The notes below the pieces were generated by a model. The model was not told the DNA's origin. It was given only the letters and a program-made list of their open reading frames with translations, and searched no databases. This document shows positions 18,901 through 27,916 of a DNA stretch of 64,000 nucleotides, in pieces. Position 1 is the first letter of the stretch, and each line of letters begins with the position of its first letter. Source of the stretch: Mycolicibacterium brumae (GTDB lineage Bacteria; Actinomycetota; Actinomycetes; Mycobacteriales; Mycobacteriaceae); contig NZ_CP104302.1 of NCBI RefSeq assembly GCF_025215495.1, positions 3,906,001-3,970,000 of the forward strand, read 5' to 3'. The translations under genes were made by a program, and so were the position numbers.

Positions 18901-19397
18901 GCGATCGCGGCCTGTGCTGCGCCGTCCTCAACGAGATAGGTCTTGCCGTGCAGGAATCCGCCGGAATACCGGCGCACTTCGACCTTCGCCTTCCCCTCAA
19001 GGTCGACGGTGCGAAGCCACTCGACCATCCGCTTGGCCTCTGCGGTAGGTACCCGTGCAAAACCCATCGTGTCCCGCTCAGCCTCAAGCCAGGACTGGTG
19101 GTGCCGGATCGCGGCATCACGCCGTGCGTCTTGATCGGAGTCGCCCGACACGATCGCCCGAACGGAATCTGCTTCAGGCTCTGCACCCAACAGTAGGCGG
19201 ACCCGCGGGGCCAATTCCAGCTCATCGGCGAGCAACGAGAATCCCCCAGGATTGACGTATGCCGTGGCGATTGCAATGGGCGGCGCAGTCACCTTGTTCT
19301 CCCGCAAGAGGCGGAACAACTCGTTGACCTTGTCGGCGACAGTCGCCGCAGCCTCGCTTGGCGAGTGATTTGTCGCGAAATCAGGTAGTTGAGTCAC
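15948..19397 (-). CDS. Phospholipase-D-like nuclease fused to SNF2-type helicase
   Basis: 1149 aa; the GTG start overlaps the methylase stop by 4 bp. The N-terminal about 200 residues form a PLD-like domain with one HxK motif (FLHGKTYLVEDG, H150/K152) and GSSN at 167-170. The SF2/SNF2 motor follows: DEVGLGKT at 280-286, VIDEAHNLRN near 364-373, then the second RecA domain with STDVLAEGVNLQQ and the arginine-finger motif QRHGRVDRIGS. A long C-terminal domain has no recognised motif. PLD-fused SNF2 helicases accompany adenine methylases in anti-phage systems; DISARM uses a SNF2 helicase (DrmD) and a separate PLD protein (DrmC). Here they are in one chain, and DrmA/DrmB are absent. Confidence 0.85.
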   Translation of the reverse strand: MTQLPDFATNHSPSEAAATVADKVNELFRLLRENKVTAPPIAIATAYVNPGGFSLLADELELAPRVRLLLGAEPEADSVRAIVSGDSDQDARRDAAIRHHQSWLEAERDTMGFARVPTAEAKRMVEWLRTVDLEGKAKVEVRRYSGGFLHGKTYLVEDGAAQAAIAGSSNMTYAGLAHNAELNLGTGGGTTSAGKVREWFDHFWEISEPYDLAELYGRLWEPHTPWSIFLRMLWELYGEHLDAEENPSIRTGLNLTRFQADGVARMERLLDEHGGVLVADEVGLGKTFLAGEVIYRTANINRQRVLVVAPAALKTSMWEPFLETHDFSRWVKVYSYEEVRNRLDPDKGPIDAFLQEIEDYSLVVIDEAHNLRNSGAQRSGAVDRVITAGSPKKVVLLTATPVNNSLIDLETLVKYFIRDDARFASLGIPSIRDYIQHAQAIDPTNLTPEHLFDLMDQVAVRRTRKFVKEHYANDLITGPDGKPTTIKFPQPKVRRIDYALDADGLALIDAMVYALDDPTDPHAPHAWQDRSRDPQRLMLARYLSSMYTIDHDLQEYQITNAGLLRSGLLKRLESSPQALHASLEKMIASHQAFLAALGKGYVLKGEALSEWVSSDSDDLDEFVAEFDQDDQIESVDGYHLTELHADVESDIALLCELRDLAATVVDGIEPKVDKLIQELTDIAAAARRVDPRGLSHADRRKVIVFSAFTDTIIPIHEAVVEAINNAPADSPLADYRDRVAPPIMGSYATAHERGASGGVDQGGRASTIAGFAPQTAGPRNAAGEAMAKDEFDILFSTDVLAEGVNLQQAGQMINYDLPWNPMRIVQRHGRVDRIGSKHDYVYLGLFFPAARLDALLELEARLEAKLALADAAVGAGEVLPGRGPGHEVNLADDQVIDEFERLLDAGGSSASLSGEEYRRRLFGAFNMEPLVKSDVLDLPYGSGSGFVNPVVQGNGYVFCIKIGPSAKPWFRYVPTADDWTIRYTDDGSPIVWSDTLLSLRVADPQDAVAERWLPAEVYDKAFDAWEVARNDAYRAWKDLTDPNAFQPDLPLSFRDAYSLVFRRGGYLGREAQIDLANRLRSVPSAKVSRQVRGALNQGRTDEERIALVTEVLDEAGITAPPPREPLPDIEEHEVRLVTWMAVQGTRGIR

Positions 19398-22300
19398 AAC
19401 GACGCTGCCTCATATCCTGTTGCCAGCATTTCGCACGCGAGATCGAAGATGGAAGCGGGAAAGCCGTCGTCGCTGAAGTCGCGCCGCACAATCTCGAAGT
19501 CGTCTGGTTGAAGCCCAAACCCATGTGCCACAACGGCTTCCGATCCGGCCCGCAACCGGTCGTAGCTGTCCCCACTGAACGGCGAGTTGTCGGCGATTCC
19601 GGCCACATCGATGCCGCTGGCCAAGCAGGTGTATCCCGAATTTCGAAGCAACACAGCAGTCCGCTCGGCAAGCGTGGTGATATCCGCCTCTCCCAAAGCT
19701 GGTAGCGGCAGGTTGTTGACCACTTTGCTCGTAACGTGCCGGTCGACGAACCGGCGTGCCCACCAGTCTTCGGTGTTGGTGTTGAGCACACCGAGCAGCG
19801 CAAGCAGTACGTTTTCCGAGGTTCCCGCTTTGTGGCCGATAGCGTGTACATATCCGGCGTTGTAAAGAAATCCTTTGTCCGGCAAAGCCGATGCGATCAA
19901 AGTCCGGGTGTCGTCGCTGCGACTCGGATATCGAAGGAGAACTACAGGGTGCTCGGGCTCGTACGAGGCTATGCCCTGCTCATCGATCGTTACCCCTTTT
20001 GATTTCGCAGCGAGGGCGCGAAAGTCGTCCACAAACTGTTTCGCTGCAACGCTACGGATCGAGAACGGGTCCAAGTGACGCGTCATCATCACTCGCCATG
20101 CGCCTGGGGACTCGGTTGATACGACCAGCCCGTGATCGCGGCCGGTCCGAGTGAAATCCCATCGCGCATCATGGGTCCCGATGACCCATGAGTCCTCCGA
20201 CGAAAGCCGCGGGTAGTCACGCATCTTGTCGAATACCAGTCGGTCACCAGGATCGTTGAACCAAGGGACCACCAAATTCTCGGAGAGGCTTGATAGCTCG
20301 TCGTGTGTGAATTTGATCATCGACTCTGGCGCGATTGCACGAAGCTCAGCGGAGGATGTCACTACCATTACTTCGATGGGCTCGTCGGACTGGGGGCCCG
20401 CAGCGAGGAGCACCACCGCGTAGCGTGCGTCAACGCCTTCGAAGATCCATCCGCCGGCATTTCGCGCTTGGACAAGACTGACACGGTGGTGCGCAAAGAG
20501 TTTCTCTCGCAGGCGTTTCCACCCGGCCAGGACCAGAAACTGCCGGGGTAGCACTAGGCCTATGCGGCCGGTGGAACGCACCGATGTGAGCGCCCGCTCC
20601 AGCATCAGTTGTGCGAGTTCTAGATGAGTGCCTCCCCGCAATGTGAAGACCTTTTTGAAGTATTCCTGCAGACGCTGGCGTTCGACTATCTCGGCTGCCT
20701 CCCGGGCAGCTTCTACCGGACGCTCCTTGCGTAGCTCTTCGATGCGCGCGTCACGCTGGGTGTCAGGCAGGGCCATCAGGCCTGGACTGACTTTTGCCCA
20801 GAAGGGCGTGGCCTCCCATCGGACTTTGTCCCAAGGTGGATTTCCGATGATTGCGTCAAAACCTGGTGAGTTGCGGAGGAAGACCTCGGGGAACAGAAAG
20901 GGTAGATGTGCTGGCAGCAAATCTTGCTCGACCTCTGCCACCTCGGGTCGAGCGAGCATCTGGAGCAATGCCCCTTCGTCCATGACTGTGTTCGGTGCCA
21001 GTGTCCCCATTCGAGCAGCCACAGCGGCATCGAAGATTCGCCTGGCGGTATCAGCGGCCTCGTGCGCTTCAACAAGTAGGCGGGCGCTCTCTTCTATCTC
21101 GGCTTTGTTGGCTTCGCTGGCGTTCGCGACATCGACGAGAAGGGTTTTGGCGGAGGCCAATTGGTCGGTGAGTATCGAATCAAAAAGGCTGAGTTCTCCG
21201 GGGCGGCGGCCGGGTTGAAGTGCATCCAATGCTTCGTCGATTGTTGCTATGCCGGTCAAACTATTGCCATGGACGAGGCCGTGGTCGAGGTTGCTCATGG
21301 GCAAACCCGGGACAAAGGTGTGGATCCACAGGGCGAGGCGAGCGAGTTCGACCGCCATCGGGTTGATGTCGAGACCGTAGACGCAACGTCGGGCAACTTG
21401 GCGGCGCAGCAGGCCTACTTCGTCGACCTCGCTCTTGGCGACGTCGTCGGAACCGAGTGCCTCCTTCGCGACCCCCGCCAGACGCAACAACTCCTCATTG
21501 ACTCCTGGAACCGTGTGCTCAGTGAGGAAGGTGCGCATCAGAGCTTCGATCTTGTCCACGGCCGCCACAAGGAAATGGCCCGATCCCATCGCGAGATCCG
21601 CCACCCGGAAGTCGAAGAACTCTCGTGATGCGGTCGCTCCATCACCCTTCGCAAGGTGCTCCGCAATCGTCTGCAGGTGAGCCGTGAGAGCGGGAACGAT
21701 CGACTGCTCGATCAGGTGGTCGACGACGACCTTCGGGGTGAAGTAGGAGCCCGTTGCTTTTCTTTCCCCTGACGCGGTGTGGAAGTACACCGAACCGGCT
21801 GGCGCGACCACTTCACCGTTTGTGGCCGGCACCCAGGCGCCGTTCTCGTCGAGGGTGAGGTCTTGCTCAGCCAGCGAGAGTGAACTCTCCAGGAGGCCCT
21901 CGTAAATCGTCCCGAACTCGCGAACGCTGAGGGATCGGAAATCCACTGCGCCGAGCACATCGTCGTCGGTGACATCGATCAACAAGCTCTTGAGCGCTGG
22001 GCCTAACACGCTGTCGGGAAGTTCGATCTTCTTGATCAACGCGCCTTCAGGCGAGCGCTCCGGATCGGTAGAGAAGAGGCCGCCGTTGTACGCGGGTATT
22101 TGCCACTGCGGATTGCCTTGATCGATCGCATTCCACACTTGGATCAGATCCAGCCAGATCGTCGACGCGTCCCCGTACTCGGCGGTTTGTGATTCCAGAA
22201 GGCGCCGAGCATTGGTCTTAAGGCTGTTGGCGTCGAATCCTTCGTTGCGGCCCGACGGCAACAGCCCACGGTCCTCTGCGTATGCCTGAAATAGCAGGCG

Positions 22301-23383
22301 AAAGAGAATGCGAAGCGTGATGCGGTAAGCGGTGGCGAGACCATCGGCGTCGAGTTGCACCTCTGCGTTCGCCGCAAGGCGCGTCGCTACCTCAACCGCG
22401 ACCGGGGGGACAATCTCGTCGTAGATGCGCTCACGAAGACGCTCCCCAAGTTCGCTGGCGTAGCGCGCACTGTCGCGCAGCAGCTCATCGGCGGTACCAC
22501 CGGCTTTCAACGCGTCCGCGGAAAAGATTAGCGGCAGCAGAGCAGCATTTTCGGAGTCGACCGTGGAAAGGTCGACCTCGAAGTAGGTCTCGGCCTGGCC
22601 CTTCGATCCGACGCCGACACCATCGCGTCCCGGATACAGCCGTATTTGGTCCTTTCGCAGGACCATCAGCCATGGGACTTCCTCCCGAGAAGCCACGGCG
22701 AGGCCGAATGCGACGGGAGACAGCTGGAACCGCTGAGTTTTTGCGTCGAACTGCTCGGAGTCGTCGAGCAGGACGGCGACAGCGCGAGGTTGGTGCCCGT
22801 CGATCGAAAGCAGTAACGTCCCATTCGGGCCTGGTTTGGTCTGGAATCCAAGTGCGTCGATCAGCTGTTTCCGGCGCTTGCCGAGCAGCGGCAGGGCCTG
22901 CTTGCCGAGGTCCTCCCAATCGGCTCGATTCGGGACGTTGCTCAGGATGTGGTGAGTCGCGAATAGGCCGCTGTTGGTGAATCCCACGACGCCGGTGGAA
23001 TCGCTGGATTTGCGGAAACCCGCGAATCGGTCGGTGGCAGCCAGGACGTCGGGCTCTAAAAGGATCGACTGCAGCTGGCGCGATGCCTGTTCGACGGGGA
23101 GTTCGATCGGTTGCGCTTGGGGATCGGGGCCGAAGAGGTGGGCTTTGCCGTCATGCACCACCGCCACCACGAGTTGTATCTGGGTCCTGCCTTTGCGTGC
23201 CGTGAAGAGGTCGCGCAGCGTCTGACGAGAGGGGACGGTCTCTGCGCTCGCGACTGCCACCTGGAAACCACCAAGTCCATGGGGATCCGGGCCCAGATAC
23301 ACCTTGTCGGTCGTGATCCCGGTGGGCGCCGATGGTTCACTCCAGGTCACGGCCTTGTCGGCAGTCAATCGCACTTGGCGCAT
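19394..23383 (-). CDS. Large Eco57I-type N6-adenine DNA methyltransferase
   Basis: 1329 aa. SAM-binding motif I (DLAMGSGHFLV) near residue 598, YGLDINPMAVELARLAL after it, and catalytic motif IV GNPPWDKVRWE near 846 place it with the Eco57I/type IIG and PglX/DrmM-like methylases. About 550 residues precede the methylase core, with no PD-(D/E)xK motif that I can identify, and about 480 follow, probably including target recognition. It is first in the cassette and would methylate adenine for self-protection. Its start lies close to a GGAGG site. The stop overlaps the PLD-helicase gene, so the two are co-translated. It is intact, whereas the chromosomal HsdM is not. Confidence 0.85.
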   Translation of the reverse strand: MRQVRLTADKAVTWSEPSAPTGITTDKVYLGPDPHGLGGFQVAVASAETVPSRQTLRDLFTARKGRTQIQLVVAVVHDGKAHLFGPDPQAQPIELPVEQASRQLQSILLEPDVLAATDRFAGFRKSSDSTGVVGFTNSGLFATHHILSNVPNRADWEDLGKQALPLLGKRRKQLIDALGFQTKPGPNGTLLLSIDGHQPRAVAVLLDDSEQFDAKTQRFQLSPVAFGLAVASREEVPWLMVLRKDQIRLYPGRDGVGVGSKGQAETYFEVDLSTVDSENAALLPLIFSADALKAGGTADELLRDSARYASELGERLRERIYDEIVPPVAVEVATRLAANAEVQLDADGLATAYRITLRILFRLLFQAYAEDRGLLPSGRNEGFDANSLKTNARRLLESQTAEYGDASTIWLDLIQVWNAIDQGNPQWQIPAYNGGLFSTDPERSPEGALIKKIELPDSVLGPALKSLLIDVTDDDVLGAVDFRSLSVREFGTIYEGLLESSLSLAEQDLTLDENGAWVPATNGEVVAPAGSVYFHTASGERKATGSYFTPKVVVDHLIEQSIVPALTAHLQTIAEHLAKGDGATASREFFDFRVADLAMGSGHFLVAAVDKIEALMRTFLTEHTVPGVNEELLRLAGVAKEALGSDDVAKSEVDEVGLLRRQVARRCVYGLDINPMAVELARLALWIHTFVPGLPMSNLDHGLVHGNSLTGIATIDEALDALQPGRRPGELSLFDSILTDQLASAKTLLVDVANASEANKAEIEESARLLVEAHEAADTARRIFDAAVAARMGTLAPNTVMDEGALLQMLARPEVAEVEQDLLPAHLPFLFPEVFLRNSPGFDAIIGNPPWDKVRWEATPFWAKVSPGLMALPDTQRDARIEELRKERPVEAAREAAEIVERQRLQEYFKKVFTLRGGTHLELAQLMLERALTSVRSTGRIGLVLPRQFLVLAGWKRLREKLFAHHRVSLVQARNAGGWIFEGVDARYAVVLLAAGPQSDEPIEVMVVTSSAELRAIAPESMIKFTHDELSSLSENLVVPWFNDPGDRLVFDKMRDYPRLSSEDSWVIGTHDARWDFTRTGRDHGLVVSTESPGAWRVMMTRHLDPFSIRSVAAKQFVDDFRALAAKSKGVTIDEQGIASYEPEHPVVLLRYPSRSDDTRTLIASALPDKGFLYNAGYVHAIGHKAGTSENVLLALLGVLNTNTEDWWARRFVDRHVTSKVVNNLPLPALGEADITTLAERTAVLLRNSGYTCLASGIDVAGIADNSPFSGDSYDRLRAGSEAVVAHGFGLQPDDFEIVRRDFSDDGFPASIFDLACEMLATGYEAASL

Positions 23384-23511
23384 CTCCTCCCCGCTGGGCA
23401 GAATCTTGATCTGATCCCGTCACGGAACCTTAGCCACGGTCGCCGACGGAATGTGTATGACCCGCCTGATTCCGAATCCTGTCGGAGCAGGCGTCGACGG
23501 TCTTGCAGTAG

Positions 23512-23955
23512 TCAATCGGCCAGCGGGACGCCCGATCGGTCGGAGGCATGGTGCCGTCGTCGTATCGGGACGACCGCACCAGCCCCTGCCTGGTCGGATC
23601 TCAATTCATGGTTCTCAAGCGCGAGCACCTGGATGACGCGTTCGAGTTGGTGGATCGTCGCGGTGAGGGCCGTGACGTCCGCGGTCAGTGCCTTCACCTT
23701 CTTCGCGGCTTTGGCCTTTTCCTTCTGCAGCCCCCGAATCGCAGGCGGTTCCGTGTCGGTGTTCGCAATGCGGGCGCGGAACTCGGCTTGGAGGTCGGTG
23801 TGCCGGTGAGTTAGCAGCCACCGCTTGATCTGCGCTTCCTGGGCGAGTGACTTCACGGTGAGCTTGCCGTCGGAGTGCAGTGGTTTGCCGGCGATGAGTC
23901 GATCCATCGCGTCGCGGATCGCGCGGCGCACATTCTCGTCAGGCTGGCCGCTCAT
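23512..23955 (-). CDS. Coiled-coil accessory protein of the recombinase element (TnpC-like)
   Basis: 147 aa from ATG 23955, which overlaps the stop of the upstream recombinase gene (TGATG). Residues 1-60 look like a DNA-binding helical domain (KLTVKSLAQEAQIKRWLLT); residues about 80-125 are a heptad-rich coiled coil (LQKEKAKAAKKVKALTADV); the tail is basic. This architecture matches the small third protein of Tn554-type elements (TnpC, DUF6262-like) and the 139-aa protein at 33936-34355. In Tn554, TnpC affects orientation and efficiency of transposition. Last gene of the transposition unit. Confidence 0.65.
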   Translation of the reverse strand: MSGQPDENVRRAIRDAMDRLIAGKPLHSDGKLTVKSLAQEAQIKRWLLTHRHTDLQAEFRARIANTDTEPPAIRGLQKEKAKAAKKVKALTADVTALTATIHQLERVIQVLALENHELRSDQAGAGAVVPIRRRHHASDRSGVPLAD

Positions 23956-26096
23956 CACGACCTCGCATTGTTCTGATGCTCGTCCACGATGCCTTGGAGG
24001 GCGGTGATGCGTCGTTCGAGCCGGCAGCGTAGCGGTATCGGCGTTGTGGGCGAGGCGATCTCGACCTGGTGCCGCGCGATGGCGTCCCGGATTTGGAGGA
24101 TGTTCTGGTCGGTTCGGGCGATGTTGCCGCATCCGGGTTGGCAGTGGGAGACATCAGGGGATCGCAGCTCGCTCGCCGTGACCTGTCGATCTGGATGGCA
24201 CAGAGCTTTTGCTTGGTCGTAGCAGCAGGTGACGAACTGTTGCGGGTTGTCGTATATGCGCAGCTGCGGGTTGGCGCGCAGGGCGGCTGCCTGCTTGTTG
24301 CTCATGTAGCGGCCGCGGAAGTGCCGATCGAACAGATGGATGGCCTGGGTGTATCGGTCGGCGGCCGGGCCGCTGACCTGTTCACCGTCGTCGAGGCGTT
24401 GATGGGCGTCTTCGAGGTAGTCGGCCCGGGCGAGGGCTTCCTCCATTGGGAAGACGTCTCGCAGGCCGCCGGCGACCCGTGAGCCATAGCCGTCGGTGGT
24501 GTAGCCGCGCAGGTGTCCGTACTGCACGCCGAGGGCCACACGTCCGCCTGGTTTGCGGTAGATGAACCAGGCCAGTGTTCGCCTGAACCGCTTGACCGTC
24601 ACGGCGTCGTCGGGATCAGCGGGGATCACCTCGTGAGGACGTTCGAGCCTCTCGGCGGCGTGATTGCTCCAGTCGATCAAGTCCTGGATCCGGTCGCGGA
24701 CCATGCGGGCGTGCACGGCCTTTCCGGCGTTGACACCGCAGGGCCATAGCGAGAACGCGTCGATCGGAAACAGAAGTTGGGAGGAGGGGTTCAGTGCTTC
24801 CATCACGGCGACGGCTTTGGCCACGGGTGCAATCGCCAGCCAGGGTTGTTCCCGTTCGACACCGGCGGGTATGGCGTTGCCCGACTGATCAAGTGCGCCT
24901 TTGAAGGTTCTGCCGTGAATACGGTAGTGGAGTTGCCCGGTCGCGGAGTCGGTGTGGGTTTGGCAGCAGCCACGCTCCAGTGCGCGGCACTCCTCGCCGC
25001 GCATCCCGGTCAGGTAGGCGACGACGACGAACGCGGCGGTGGCCAGGTGGCGGCAGAACTCCTCGACCTCGTAGAAGCCGATCGCCGGCGTCCAGCCTTT
25101 CCCTTCGACGGAGCCTGTGATCGGCATCGGCAGGTGCGCTTCGTCGCTGGCACTCAGGCCGGCTATCGGCCAGTGCGGATTCATCATCACGGCTTCTTCG
25201 GGAGACAGGCCCAGCTGCCAGCCGATGAATCCTTTTGCCAGAGAGCGTATGTGCGGCCGGTTGCTGCTGACCCATCCGGGCACCGTCTGTGAATCCTGGC
25301 GCCGCTGCTGGACGTACGCGCGAAACCGCTGATGGGGCGTGAGGGACTGGAGGCTGGGCGGGACATCGCGCGGTCTCGCTTTGAGTGCCTTTGCGGCAAG
25401 GATGTCGTCGCTGAAGTCGGTGACGAAGCGCAGGGCCCAGACCAGAAGGCCGGCCATCGTCTGCGGATGGATGGGGGTGGTCTTGTTTTCGCTCGACCAG
25501 TTCGCAGGCCCGAGCACCGAGGTGCGCCCGAGATAGCTGTTCTCCCATGGTGGGCGGGCGAGGCGGTCGACTTCGGGAAGGTACGGGGCGTAGAGCCAGG
25601 CACGGGTGACGGCGAACAGAATGTTGCCCACGTTCTCGCGTGAGCCGCGGTGTCGTTTGAGGTGCTCGGCATATTCGTCGTAGATGGAGCCGCTGACCGC
25701 GTTGAACTCGTGGATGTCCTTCTCTGCCAGCCATGTCATCCACTGCCGTAGGAAGCGCGCGAACGTGCACACGGTTGCCGGTGCGAGTTGGCTGCGCGCC
25801 GCCGAGGAGCGTTCCAGATCCTCGACCGGGGTCGGCTTGTTGATGCTTGCCCAGATCAGTCGCTTGGCGGCGGCGACATAGCTCGGCGGGAAGGTGTCGA
25901 AGACGATGCTCAACGTGCCCGACACCGTGTGCTTCTGCACCAACGGTGTGAGATCCCAGCGGTTGTCGCCCACGGTGGAGAGAAGTCCGCGCCGCGCTTC
26001 AGGCACGCGCTCGATGTCGGCGATGACCGGGTCGGCGTCGTCAAGTTCGAGCCGACCAGTCTGTTGTGGCCACGAGTTGGCTGCGGCGATGCTCAC
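23955..26096 (-). CDS. Large tyrosine-recombinase-like protein, third of trio
   Basis: 713 aa. The C-terminal half carries a recombinase core with altered boxes: Arg I in LTGMRGEECRALE; box II as VKRFRRTLAWF, where the usual H-x-x-R-H lacks both histidines; then YGHLRGYTTDGYGSR with His and a Tyr in the nucleophile position. The N-terminal about 330 residues contain a SAM-like helical domain. A Cys/His-rich tail (CCYDQAKALCHPD, HCQPGCGNI) may bind zinc. The start overlaps the preceding gene by 4 bp. Related to the large actinobacterial integrases that occur in tandem trios. Whether it is catalytic or structural is unclear. Confidence 0.7.
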   Translation of the reverse strand: MSIAAANSWPQQTGRLELDDADPVIADIERVPEARRGLLSTVGDNRWDLTPLVQKHTVSGTLSIVFDTFPPSYVAAAKRLIWASINKPTPVEDLERSSAARSQLAPATVCTFARFLRQWMTWLAEKDIHEFNAVSGSIYDEYAEHLKRHRGSRENVGNILFAVTRAWLYAPYLPEVDRLARPPWENSYLGRTSVLGPANWSSENKTTPIHPQTMAGLLVWALRFVTDFSDDILAAKALKARPRDVPPSLQSLTPHQRFRAYVQQRRQDSQTVPGWVSSNRPHIRSLAKGFIGWQLGLSPEEAVMMNPHWPIAGLSASDEAHLPMPITGSVEGKGWTPAIGFYEVEEFCRHLATAAFVVVAYLTGMRGEECRALERGCCQTHTDSATGQLHYRIHGRTFKGALDQSGNAIPAGVEREQPWLAIAPVAKAVAVMEALNPSSQLLFPIDAFSLWPCGVNAGKAVHARMVRDRIQDLIDWSNHAAERLERPHEVIPADPDDAVTVKRFRRTLAWFIYRKPGGRVALGVQYGHLRGYTTDGYGSRVAGGLRDVFPMEEALARADYLEDAHQRLDDGEQVSGPAADRYTQAIHLFDRHFRGRYMSNKQAAALRANPQLRIYDNPQQFVTCCYDQAKALCHPDRQVTASELRSPDVSHCQPGCGNIARTDQNILQIRDAIARHQVEIASPTTPIPLRCRLERRITALQGIVDEHQNNARS

Positions 26097-27913
26097 GCGT
26101 CGAGATTCCTTCCGATGAGCGCAGTGACGACGTCGCGGTCAGCGTCGGTGACCTGGCGGCGGGCATCGCCGATCTCGGCCTTGGTCGCGTTCTGTTCGAG
26201 AATCGCCCGCAATCGGGAGTAGTGATCCCGGTAGTCAGACTCCCACCGGGCGGGGGCAACGAGGGTGGCGACATTGTCGAGGGCATCCAGCAGCGTGACC
26301 AGGCGCGGCAGATGCCCGGGGGTGACGACCGCGTTCGTGCAGGTGAAGCAGGCGAAGAATGAGGCCGGGCATGGCTCGCCGGCGGTGGCGGCAAACGGGC
26401 TGTTCAAGAAGTCGGTGCACGCGGTGGTGGCGGTGTCGAGATTTCCGGCAAGCAGCAGCTTCAGCGTCGGCATCGAGATGCCGAGTTGTGTCGCGGCGGT
26501 TTCCGGGTCGGCGCGGGCGGCGGTCACTTCGGCGGCACTCAGCGAGCGGACCGAGACCGTGGCTTTGGCGTGGGCGACGGCATCAGCCTGTCCCTCGATG
26601 ACGGTGTTGACAGCCCCTTCTGCGGTGGCCGGGTCCGGGCTGCGGTAAATGTCCTCGCTGACGGATTCACTGTTCTGCCGAGCATGTTGGTTCAACACCT
26701 GCTCGGAGAGCCGCAGCCGTCGCAGACTCACCCGCAATGATGTCCCGTCGTCGGCCAGCAGCCCGGCGTCGGCCATGTAGTGATCACCGATGCCCGCGGT
26801 CAACCATTCCTGCCGGAACGGGCCGACTCCGGTGCGGTTCTTGTGCCGGTGGGCAATGAGTAACTTCTCCGACGGGCTTCCGAGCTCGACGAGCGTCGCG
26901 CGGCACGGTTCGGTCAAGCGGACCGCGTTCTCCCACAGTTTTCCGGCCTCACCCGCAAGGATTTCGGCGCTGTAGCGCTTGGTACCTCGTCTCGGTTTAT
27001 CGGTGTTGACGGTGTACACCGACTCTTCGGAGGCACCGTCGGATGCCCTGAACGAGGTCACGGTGAGGTTGTCCAGGACCGAGAGGTTGAACCCCCGCTC
27101 GCATACGAGAAGGACCATCAAGCAATAGATTTCCCGTATCGACGGGAACAACGCCTGCGCCGGATTCGACACGCCGGCCAGGTCGAAACAGCCCTTCAAG
27201 ACCACCCGGTTCGCGAGGTACTGCGAGGGAAGCATCCCGTTTCGCGACAGATACTCCAGAAGTGATCCGGTGCTCCATCGCGTCCCGCCGACCTTGAACG
27301 TGATTCCGTCCCCGACATCACCAACCTCGCGGTAATGGTGCAGCTTCTCGGTGTTCGTCCGAATTCTGCGGAGCGCTTGACGGACCTCACCCTTGGCGGC
27401 ACTGCGGATCCGCCCGAACTCGTCGCGACTGTAGGAATCATTCTCCGGCAAGCGTTTTCGAGGCTTCACGGCCTTCGCGCGCATCGCTTTCCGTGTGGTT
27501 TCGGGAAGGCGCGGCGATTCCGACAGCACGGTCCGCATGAGATTCACTTGCCCCGGCCAGCGGGCCTGACTCTCCTTCACGGTGCGCCACGCCCACCACA
27601 CCTCGGGACCGAAGTCGGCGATCGAGTGAACGTCGGGGAACTCCGTGATCAAATAGGCCATCAGTTGTCGCGCGGCACTCACCGCCGCATCTACGGTCGC
27701 AAGCGTGCGCCAACGACCACCGGATTGAGACCCGTTCGCCAGCGCGGTGACCAGGTCATCGATCAATTCAGCGGGCCCGTGGACGTCATCGAATACGAAT
27801 GTCCTCGTCCGTCCAGCCTCGTCAGTGAAGCAGAGCTGCCGAAGCTCAGGGTCCACCGGGGCGGGTCGGGCGTACTTGCCGGCGGGGAGTGCCGCTGTTC
27901 TACGGGAGGCCAC
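26093..27913 (-). CDS. Divergent recombinase-like protein, second of trio (TnpB-like)
   Basis: 606 aa, starting 3 bp after the first recombinase gene stops and overlapping the third by 4 bp. The catalytic boxes are hard to place: an Arg in LLVCERGFNLSVLDNLTV, an Arg-rich stretch LRVSLRRLRLSEQ, and a Tyr in SVSEDIYRSPDP would be the candidates, so it may be a degenerate recombinase. A cysteine cluster (CPASFFACFTC) near residue 515 is probably zinc-binding, as in the other large recombinases here. Identification rests mainly on position and size between two recognisable recombinases. Confidence 0.6.
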   Translation of the reverse strand: MASRRTAALPAGKYARPAPVDPELRQLCFTDEAGRTRTFVFDDVHGPAELIDDLVTALANGSQSGGRWRTLATVDAAVSAARQLMAYLITEFPDVHSIADFGPEVWWAWRTVKESQARWPGQVNLMRTVLSESPRLPETTRKAMRAKAVKPRKRLPENDSYSRDEFGRIRSAAKGEVRQALRRIRTNTEKLHHYREVGDVGDGITFKVGGTRWSTGSLLEYLSRNGMLPSQYLANRVVLKGCFDLAGVSNPAQALFPSIREIYCLMVLLVCERGFNLSVLDNLTVTSFRASDGASEESVYTVNTDKPRRGTKRYSAEILAGEAGKLWENAVRLTEPCRATLVELGSPSEKLLIAHRHKNRTGVGPFRQEWLTAGIGDHYMADAGLLADDGTSLRVSLRRLRLSEQVLNQHARQNSESVSEDIYRSPDPATAEGAVNTVIEGQADAVAHAKATVSVRSLSAAEVTAARADPETAATQLGISMPTLKLLLAGNLDTATTACTDFLNSPFAATAGEPCPASFFACFTCTNAVVTPGHLPRLVTLLDALDNVATLVAPARWESDYRDHYSRLRAILEQNATKAEIGDARRQVTDADRDVVTALIGRNLDA

Positions 27914-27916
27914 CGC

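Noticed and set aside
14097..23383. Calling the cassette a complete DISARM or BREX system
   Set aside because: DrmA, DrmB, PglZ and BrxC/BrxL-like genes are absent; only partial resemblance remains.
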